DNA of 27,093 nucleotides, taken from assembly GCA_963766365.1 (NCBI GenBank), contig CAVXZK010000007.1, positions 1 to 27,093 on the forward strand. Reading direction: 5' to 3'. Of the stretch, positions 21,590 through 27,093 are shown piece by piece. How positions within the stretch are numbered: position 1 is the stretch's first letter; the number at the start of each line of letters is the position of its first letter. This DNA is from JALORV01 sp963766365. GTDB lineage: Bacteria > Pseudomonadota > Gammaproteobacteria > Burkholderiales > Burkholderiaceae_F. Under the pieces are notes generated by a model, which was not told the origin of the DNA, did not search any database, and worked only from the letters and a program-made list of their open reading frames with translations. The position numbers were made by a program, and so were the translations under genes.

Positions 21590-23107
21590 TTACCGCGCGG
21601 AACGCTTCGCGACCGGCTTTCTTGCCACCCTGCGCCGCTGCTTGCGCGGCGTCGCAGTGGTCGGCGCATCCTCCTGCCCGAGCGCGCGCAGGAACATCCC
21701 GCGGACTTCGGCCACGTGGCGATCGATCGTCGCGGCCCGCCAGTGTTCCGTGGGGACCGGGGCCAGGACCTCCACGCGGATCGTCGCTGGCCGGAACAGC
21801 GTGGCGCCTTTCGGCTGCGACTCGAGGGCGTTGTGGATCACGATCGGCACGATCGGCACGCCGGCCTGCATCGCGAGATGAAAGGCACCTTTCTTGAATG
21901 GTCCAAGGCGTTCCGTCTGGCTGCGGGTGCCTTCCGGGGCGATGACCAGCGACCTGCCGTCGCGCAGCGCCTCAATCGCCGGCTTGAGCGCCTCAACCGC
22001 TTTCTTGTTGTTGGCCCGATCGACAAAAGCCACCTGCATCGCCCGGAACATGGGCCCGACGATCGGGTGACGACTCACCTCGATCTTCGCCACACCCGTG
22101 AAGTCCTCGCGCAACAGCTTGGCGACGACCACGACATCGGCCTGGCTCTGGTGATTGAACACGAACACCGCTGGCCGGTGCGACCACAGGTGCTGCCGTC
22201 CTTTGACCTGGAGTTCGAGGCCGATCGCGAGCGTAGTGAAATCTGCCCAGGAAGCGATCGCAAGATTGAGGCCCGATCGCGCATTGCCGCTCAGCAGGCC
22301 GGCCACGCGACCGGCGAACACGGCTGGGATCATGCTGCCATACGCAAGCGCGGTGCCGACGGCTTCGCGCGCCCCCGCGGCCCGGGAGGCAAAGCGCTGC
22401 ACGGGCCAGCCGCGTTCGCGCGCCAGCCTGTCCAGCTTCGGGTCGGGATTGAGTGCGTGCGGGTGGCCGACGAGTTCGAGCAGCGGCAGGTCCTCGACCG
22501 CATCGGTGTAGAAGTGGCTGGCCGAAAGGTCGAGTCCCGCCGCGGCCGCGAGCCGGCGCGCCGCCGTGGCCTTGCCCTCACCGTAGCAGGTCGGCCGGAC
22601 TACCTCGCCGGTCAGCACGCCGTCTTCGACTTTGAGCCGCGTGCAGAGCACGTGCTCGATGCCGAGATAGCGTGCCACGGGTTCGATCTGGTAGCGAGTC
22701 GCCGACGATACGATTGCCAGCGTGTGGCCGCGCTCGCGGTGCGCCCGCACCAGCGCCCTTGCTTCCGGGAAGATTCTTCCCAGCAGGTGCTTGCGGAAGA
22801 CGTCCTCGCCGAGTTCCTCGAGCACAGACTCCGCAACGCCGCGCAGCGGTTGCGTGGTGCGTCCAACGACGCCGGAGAAGCCGGAGCGGCCGAGCTTGTA
22901 GTCGAGCATCGCGCCAAGGTTGGCGAGCATTTCTCGTGCCGGCATGGCGCCGCGCCTGAGGCGCTCGCCCAGATATGGGTACGCCGAGAATCCTTCGAGC
23001 AGCGTGCGGTCGAGATCGAAGAACGCACCGACACTGGCTCCACGAGCCGACTTTGCAAGGTGCGCGGTGACCTGTCGATGCGCCCTGGCGCGCGTCTGCG
23101 TGTTCAT
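21590..23107 (-). CDS. HAD-IB phosphatase fused to 1-acylglycerol-3-phosphate acyltransferase (PlsC-type)
   Basis: A 505-residue two-domain protein. The N-terminal domain (about 25-230) is a SerB-like HAD hydrolase with FFDLDRTLLEG (nucleophile D31, acid/base D33), IVSSAT and the acidic TDAVEDLPLL motif. The C-terminal domain (about 300-440) is a PlsC acyltransferase with NHQSQAD (HX4D, H319 to D324) and the APEGTRSQ motif. The last 25 residues are basic and Arg/Lys-rich. One polypeptide could thus make phosphatidic acid and act on a phosphorylated lipid, perhaps yielding diacylglycerol; such fusions are known in actinobacteria and some proteobacteria, but the phosphatase substrate is unproven. 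AGGA lies close before the ATG at 23107, ten bases after plsB, so the two are in one operon. Confidence 0.92.
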   Translation of the reverse strand: MNTQTRARAHRQVTAHLAKSARGASVGAFFDLDRTLLEGFSAYPYLGERLRRGAMPAREMLANLGAMLDYKLGRSGFSGVVGRTTQPLRGVAESVLEELGEDVFRKHLLGRIFPEARALVRAHRERGHTLAIVSSATRYQIEPVARYLGIEHVLCTRLKVEDGVLTGEVVRPTCYGEGKATAARRLAAAAGLDLSASHFYTDAVEDLPLLELVGHPHALNPDPKLDRLARERGWPVQRFASRAAGAREAVGTALAYGSMIPAVFAGRVAGLLSGNARSGLNLAIASWADFTTLAIGLELQVKGRQHLWSHRPAVFVFNHQSQADVVVVAKLLREDFTGVAKIEVSRHPIVGPMFRAMQVAFVDRANNKKAVEALKPAIEALRDGRSLVIAPEGTRSQTERLGPFKKGAFHLAMQAGVPIVPIVIHNALESQPKGATLFRPATIRVEVLAPVPTEHWRAATIDRHVAEVRGMFLRALGQEDAPTTATPRKQRRRVARKPVAKRSAR

Positions 23108-23117
23108 GTTCCTGTCC

Positions 23118-25505
23118 TCAAGCAAACTCGTCCGGCGCGGTGCGCCGCTGGTCGACCAGCAGCGCCAGACGGTCGATACGCCGGACGAGCGTGGCGAGCT
23201 CGGCCGCAAAAAGCCTGCGTTCGGTCATGAGCGGACTGGCCTCGCCGCCGAGCAGCCCGCGATGCTCCGCAAGTTTCAACGCCGCCTCGAAATAGGCCGG
23301 CGAGGCCGACTCTTCGCTGGCCACGCGGCGCTGCCGGACGCGCTGCTGACCGAGCGCGACGCAGCGCTTCAGAAATGACTTCCGCTCCAGTTGCTGCGAT
23401 GGGTCCTCGAGCAACAGCGCGTCCGCCAGCACCCAGTACGCCTCGAAAAAGGGGCGCAGCGTCCCCGGCGTCAGCAGCGGGTCCAGCGATGCCAGCAGCT
23501 CGCCCGGGTCGCGCGGACCTGCGAGGCGCTCGCGCCAATCCGGCGCGCGCTGCGTCAGTTCGCGCTCCATCGAGTCCAGGAATGCCTCCTTGTCGTCGAA
23601 GAAGAACTCGAACTTGAGCAGGTCGCGCACCCGCAAGGCCTCGGCGCGGAACGCGCCGAGACGGTCGCCAACGTCCTGGCCGCTGGCGTGCTGCAGGGCC
23701 AGCTCGGCGATCGCGCTGGGTACGAAGAAGTGCACGCAGGTGTTGCGATAGTACGCGGCCGCGGTTGCCGCCGTCGGCGGCACCGCATAGACCGGCGTGA
23801 CCCCGTCCTCGAAGACCGTGATCACGCCCGTGTGCCGCAGCTGCCCAAGCACGGTTTCCAGCACCTCGCGCGAGCCGAGGTCGACGTCGGTCGTGGTGGG
23901 CAGGGCGAGCAGTCGCACGAACCCGAGCAGCGCGCGCAGGTCGCGCACCAGTTCGCCGAACGTGAGCGCGCGGTGGCCGTGCGCCAGGAGAACGAACGTC
24001 ACCATGGCGCTCGCCATGACCGGCGTCACGCTGTTCGCCTGCACGGCAAGCTGGAAGGCGATCTTCTGCAGGTCGAGCTTCGACGGCGTGCCATCACTGG
24101 GCTGCGATCCGAGTTCCTCCGCAAGCGACACGCCCTCGCCGAAACGGACGTGGATGCGACCGAAGGGGTTGTGCAGGCCGCTGACGTACTTCATGAACCA
24201 GGACGCCGACTCTGGCCGCTTGGTGACGCCTTTGGCCTCGGCGACGTAGTCGGACACCTCCGGGACCTGATCGTAAACGATGGCAACGGGCACCAGCATC
24301 ACGTCGGCCGCCGCCGACCGGACATAGGAATCCACCACGTAGTTGAGCAGCCCGTAACGCGGCGGCATCAACTTGCCGGTGCGGGACCGTGTTCCCTCCA
24401 GCGCCCACAGCAGGGGAAAGCGCTTTTCGACGAGGTAGTCGATGTAGCTGCGCAGGACGACCTTGTAGATCGGATCGTCGGCAAGGTTGCGGCGTATGAA
24501 CACGGTGCCCGAGCGCCGGCCGAGCGTGCCGAGTCCCGGGAAACTCATGTTGATGCCGCCGAAGATGTGCGTGGGAGGCAGGTCCATGTCATGCAGCATC
24601 GTGACCATCAGGAAGCCGTCGAGGTGCGACTTGTGGGTCATGAGGAACACGAGCGGGCGCCGCCGCGACATTTCCCGGATGCGTTGCACATCGGCCGCCG
24701 GAACCTGGATCTCGGGATCAAATCCCCGCGTGTAGAGGTATCGCCCGATCTCGGCCATGAGGTCCAGGTAGAACGTGCTGTGGACCGCCGCCATTTCCTG
24801 CAGGCAGTCCTTCGCGTGGCGGCGCACATCAGCGGGCGGGCGCCCGGTCTGGGCGGCGAGCGCGTCCAGCGCCGACTGCAGCGCCGGCTTGTCGAGCATT
24901 TCCTCGGCCACGAGTCGTGGCACCTTGTAGCGCGCGCCCCGGGTGCGGGCCTCGGCCCGTTCGAGGGCGAGCACCGCCTGTCGGCCTATGAACTCCGACA
25001 GTTGCGTCGCATCGCCCGGCGCACGCTGATGACTGTGCTGGAATCTCTTCTGCAGCGCCTGGAGGCTCGCGCCCTCTGCCGCCAGCGGGCGGGCGCGCGA
25101 GGGATCCTTGCGGTGAATCCAGCGCTGTTTCAGGGCGCCGGGGGCACGCGGGTCCCCCGCGACGAAGGCCGTGAGGTGCGCGCGTGCAGAGTGGTCGCCG
25201 CGCCTGGGAATCCACAACACGCGCAGCGGCACAAAGAACGCTGTCGGGGTGGTTGCGCACAGCTCGGCGATCCGGGCGATCGCCGCGGCGCGAAACCGCC
25301 CTCCATGCTCCCGCAGGCAGAGGAGTTCTGCGCCTGCTGCGTCACCCGTGCAGCCCTGGGCGTGCGTGTCTCTCAGCCACGCTTCCAGCAGGCGTCGTTC
25401 GAGCTGCGTCGTGTAGTCGAGCAGGAAAACGCTGCGGTGGCCGTCAGCCGATTGCCAGGGCGTGAATTCTCTATCGCTCATAGTCGGAGCGTGCTCTGGT
25501 GCCAC
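23118..25505 (-). CDS. plsB: Glycerol-3-phosphate 1-O-acyltransferase (PlsB)
   Basis: Acylates glycerol-3-phosphate at position 1, the first step in phospholipid and triacylglycerol synthesis; a membrane-associated protein. It is 795 residues, near the 800 of known PlsB. The acyltransferase block I motif is THKSHLDG (H291, D296), followed by the IFGGINMSFPGLGTLGRRSGTVFIRR block (II), the LLWALEGTRSRTGKL block (III) and MLVPVAIVYDQVPE (IV). A GTG at 25505 has AGGGGGAGG just upstream and is preferred; an in-frame ATG at 25481 lacks a ribosome binding site but would be used if transcription starts later. It forms an operon with the HAD-PlsC fusion and is divergent from a wax ester synthase gene, suggesting neutral-lipid as well as membrane-lipid roles. 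Confidence 0.93.
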   Translation of the reverse strand: MAPEHAPTMSDREFTPWQSADGHRSVFLLDYTTQLERRLLEAWLRDTHAQGCTGDAAGAELLCLREHGGRFRAAAIARIAELCATTPTAFFVPLRVLWIPRRGDHSARAHLTAFVAGDPRAPGALKQRWIHRKDPSRARPLAAEGASLQALQKRFQHSHQRAPGDATQLSEFIGRQAVLALERAEARTRGARYKVPRLVAEEMLDKPALQSALDALAAQTGRPPADVRRHAKDCLQEMAAVHSTFYLDLMAEIGRYLYTRGFDPEIQVPAADVQRIREMSRRRPLVFLMTHKSHLDGFLMVTMLHDMDLPPTHIFGGINMSFPGLGTLGRRSGTVFIRRNLADDPIYKVVLRSYIDYLVEKRFPLLWALEGTRSRTGKLMPPRYGLLNYVVDSYVRSAAADVMLVPVAIVYDQVPEVSDYVAEAKGVTKRPESASWFMKYVSGLHNPFGRIHVRFGEGVSLAEELGSQPSDGTPSKLDLQKIAFQLAVQANSVTPVMASAMVTFVLLAHGHRALTFGELVRDLRALLGFVRLLALPTTTDVDLGSREVLETVLGQLRHTGVITVFEDGVTPVYAVPPTAATAAAYYRNTCVHFFVPSAIAELALQHASGQDVGDRLGAFRAEALRVRDLLKFEFFFDDKEAFLDSMERELTQRAPDWRERLAGPRDPGELLASLDPLLTPGTLRPFFEAYWVLADALLLEDPSQQLERKSFLKRCVALGQQRVRQRRVASEESASPAYFEAALKLAEHRGLLGGEASPLMTERRLFAAELATLVRRIDRLALLVDQRRTAPDEFA

Positions 25506-25528
25506 CGCCCTCCCCCTTGCATCGCAAT

Positions 25529-25542
25529 TTGACCCAGATCAC
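25529..25542. promoter_or_regulatory. FNR/Anr-like box between plsB and the DGAT gene
   Basis: TTGAC-CCAG-ATCAC matches the TTGAT-N4-ATCAA consensus of FNR/Anr/Dnr regulators at 8 of 10 defined positions. Its centre is 50 bases before the ATG at 25585 and 30 bases from the plsB GTG. If it acted at -41.5 on the plus strand, transcription would start at about 25577. Confidence 0.35.
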
Positions 25543-25584
25543 GATGGGTTGCAATCAACCCGGTTCGGCATCTGTGGTGCATCG

Positions 25585-27033
25585 ATGGCAATTGGACACG
25601 ATCGGCTCGAGGCGATGTCGGCGCTGGACGCACTGCTCTATCGCGGCGACGAGCACCCGCGGATGTTGTCCGTCGTGGGCGGGCTGTACCTGCTCGACGG
25701 GCCGCCGCCACGGCGAAGCCTGCTGCGGTCGCTCGAACGGGCCACCCGGGCATTTCCGCGGCTTCGTCAGCGAGCGGTGGTTCCGCCGCTGCGGCTGGTG
25801 CTGCCGCACTGGGTCACCGATCCGGACTTCGAACTCGAGAACCACGTGCGTCAGGTGGCCGTCGCGGCACCCGGTTCGTTGCGTGAGGTCTTCGACGCGA
25901 TTCGTCCTGAACTGGCGGCACCGCTCGACGCCGACCGGCCGCTCTGGGAGGCACTGATTCTGACCGGCCTGGAGGGGCAGCGCAGCGCACTTTTCTTCAA
26001 GATGAGCCACGCACTCACCGATGGCATTGGCGCGCTGCAGTTGTTCGCCGCGCTGTTCGACGACGGTGCGCGGCCCGCGAAGACACGGTTGCCGCCGGTG
26101 CCGCGCGCGTCCGACGCGGCCCTCAAACCGGTCGAGCTGCAACAGCAGGTTCTGGCACGGCTGCCGCAGGCCGCCGCCGCGGCCGTCTTGCGCCTGCTGC
26201 CGGGCCTGACCGATGCGGCGCGGTCGGCCATGCATGACCCGGCCGGATTTGCGCGCTCGGCCGAGGACTACCTGGCGTCTGCGCGCAGGGTGCTCGGCCT
26301 GCCCTGTCCGCCAGCGCCGGCGCTGGCGGGGCGCAGCCTCGAGCGTCGCTGCGCTGGGTTGACGGTGCCGCTGCCGGGGATCAAGCGGGCGGCACGCGCG
26401 CTCGACAGCACGATCAACGACGTCTATCTCGCGGCAATCGCGGGGGCGCTGCATCGCTACCAGCTGGCAACCGGTTTCGAGCCGGCCGACGTACCGCTGG
26501 CCGTGCCGGTGAACCTGCGACGTGGCGACGAAACCGCGGCGGGCAACTACCTCGGCTCGCTCACGCTGGCCGCACCGGCTTCGCTGCCTGATGCGGCGAA
26601 TCGCCTCGACGCGATCCGCCGTGCGGTGGCGGCGGGCCGCGCAGAACAGGCGATCCGGGCGCACTCGTTGCTGGCGCCGCTCGTGGCGCGCATGCCCGAC
26701 GCCGTGCTCGAGCGCCTGCTCAAGCAGGTCCCGCGGGCGGACGTGCAGGCCAGCAACGTGCCGGGCACTGCCGCGCGGCCGAAACTGGCTGGACGCAGCG
26801 TCCTCGCCGCCTATCCGTTCGGGCCGGTTCCTGGCGTAGGCGCCATGATCACGATGCTGTCCGTTGCGGAAGAATGCTTTGTCGCCGCCCACTTCGACCC
26901 GGCAGCGGTGACGGAACCCGAGGCGTTCGCGTCCTGCCTGCGGCAGGGGTTTGCCGAGATGCTGGAGGCGGGCGGTCAGTCCGGCGAGATCGACGCGCCG
27001 ATCCTCGACCACGGGCGCGCCTGCGGCCGGTGA
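25585..27033 (+). CDS. Wax ester synthase/diacylglycerol acyltransferase (WS/DGAT)
   Basis: Transfers acyl groups from acyl-CoA to fatty alcohols or diacylglycerol, making wax esters or triacylglycerol at the membrane. With the ATG at 25585 it is 482 residues, typical for the family. The catalytic motif is SHALTDG, with H142, D146 and G147; the canonical motif is HHxxxDG, and here the first, non-essential His is Ser. The N-terminal MSALDALLY is the usual family opening, the DDR/VPVNLR segment is represented by VPVNLRRGDE, and the C-terminal SNVPGTARPKLAG-like segment and FGPVPGVGAMITMLS are also family-typical. An alternative ATG at 25615 begins exactly at MSALD. The partner enzymes PlsB and PlsC lie on the opposite strand immediately upstream. 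Confidence 0.93.
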   Translation: MAIGHDRLEAMSALDALLYRGDEHPRMLSVVGGLYLLDGPPPRRSLLRSLERATRAFPRLRQRAVVPPLRLVLPHWVTDPDFELENHVRQVAVAAPGSLREVFDAIRPELAAPLDADRPLWEALILTGLEGQRSALFFKMSHALTDGIGALQLFAALFDDGARPAKTRLPPVPRASDAALKPVELQQQVLARLPQAAAAAVLRLLPGLTDAARSAMHDPAGFARSAEDYLASARRVLGLPCPPAPALAGRSLERRCAGLTVPLPGIKRAARALDSTINDVYLAAIAGALHRYQLATGFEPADVPLAVPVNLRRGDETAAGNYLGSLTLAAPASLPDAANRLDAIRRAVAAGRAEQAIRAHSLLAPLVARMPDAVLERLLKQVPRADVQASNVPGTAARPKLAGRSVLAAYPFGPVPGVGAMITMLSVAEECFVAAHFDPAAVTEPEAFASCLRQGFAEMLEAGGQSGEIDAPILDHGRACGR

Positions 27034-27044
27034 TCAATGCGCGG

Positions 27045-27093
27045 TCAACCGCTGAGCCGCCGCCACAAGGCGCGACCGACGAGCCGGGCCTTG
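27045..27093 (-). CDS. Possible C-terminus of a minus-strand gene (cut by window edge)
   Basis: On the minus strand the edge reads KARLVGRALWRRLSG and then TGA at 27047-27045, 11 bases after the convergent WS/DGAT gene. The basic, amphipathic ending is a normal protein tail, but 15 residues are too few to identify anything, and high-GC sequence makes open frames common. Confidence 0.3.
   Translation of the reverse strand, partial: KARLVGRALWRRLSG

Noticed and set aside
21548..23230. A 560-codon plus-strand frame over the HAD-PlsC gene
   Set aside because: Opposite-strand shadow with no family motif.
23391..25532. A 713-codon plus-strand frame over plsB
   Set aside because: It is a GC-driven shadow of plsB: Arg/His/Glu-rich, no recognisable motif, while plsB has all four acyltransferase blocks.
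1..27093. CRISPR arrays, insertion sequences, rRNA genes, phage genes
   Set aside because: No regularly spaced repeats, transposase-like frames, rRNA-like sequence or phage structural motifs were seen.

Overview
This is a compact, high-GC bacterial chromosomal segment with short intergenic gaps, many overlapping stop/start codons and several TTG or GTG starts. The gene content suggests a gammaproteobacterium related to the Steroidobacter/Xanthomonas/Nevskia side of the class. The basis is a Pseudomonas-type branched-chain keto-acid dehydrogenase operon with a divergent BkdR, a Can-type beta carbonic anhydrase and a proteobacterial cyanophycin cluster. The exact taxon cannot be fixed from the sequence. 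There is no integrase, transposase, phage gene or CRISPR array.

Layout: (1) 1-890, minus strand: a TTG-started beta carbonic anhydrase coupled to the start of a GltS-type glutamate/Na+ symporter that runs off the window. (2) 1043-1314: a small lysine-rich, probably DNA-binding protein with a strong terminator. (3) 1353-8250: a cyanophycin operon of isoaspartyl dipeptidase, cyanophycinase, cyanophycin synthetase CphA and a second Mur-ligase-only CphA-like protein, covering synthesis, depolymerisation and dipeptide hydrolysis of multi-L-arginyl-poly-aspartate. (4) 8278-12524, minus: a Ste24-like M48 membrane protease, an LssY_C-domain lipoprotein, a tRNA with anticodon CAT (probably Ile2) and an exported PQQ-type aldose dehydrogenase. 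(5) 12663-14301: an ECF sigma/anti-sigma pair divergent from a DUF6249-like membrane protein. The gap between them holds two mirror-image copies of the same promoter, so the likely regulon target is visible. (6) 14341-20363: a branched-chain amino-acid degradation operon on the minus strand (E1 alpha, E1 beta, E2, aminotransferase, SDR) with a divergent Lrp-family BkdR and a 24-bp operator-like dyad between them. (7) 20469-21508: a di-haem cytochrome c peroxidase broken by an apparent one-base deletion. (8) 21590-27033: glycerolipid genes, namely plsB and a HAD phosphatase-PlsC fusion on the minus strand, and a divergent wax ester synthase/DGAT, with an FNR-like box in the gap. The last 49 bases may hold the end of another minus-strand gene.

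Taken together the window is mainly about storage and catabolism: nitrogen and carbon storage as cyanophycin, branched-chain amino-acid oxidation to acyl-CoAs, and acyl-glycerol or wax ester synthesis. The less ordinary points are the CphA C-terminal insertion, the second CphA-like ligase, the Glu-type isoaspartyl dipeptidase, the mirrored ECF promoters with a possibly leaderless sigma-factor mRNA, the peroxidase frameshift, and a 15-bp copy of a tRNA 3' end located 1.7 kb away.
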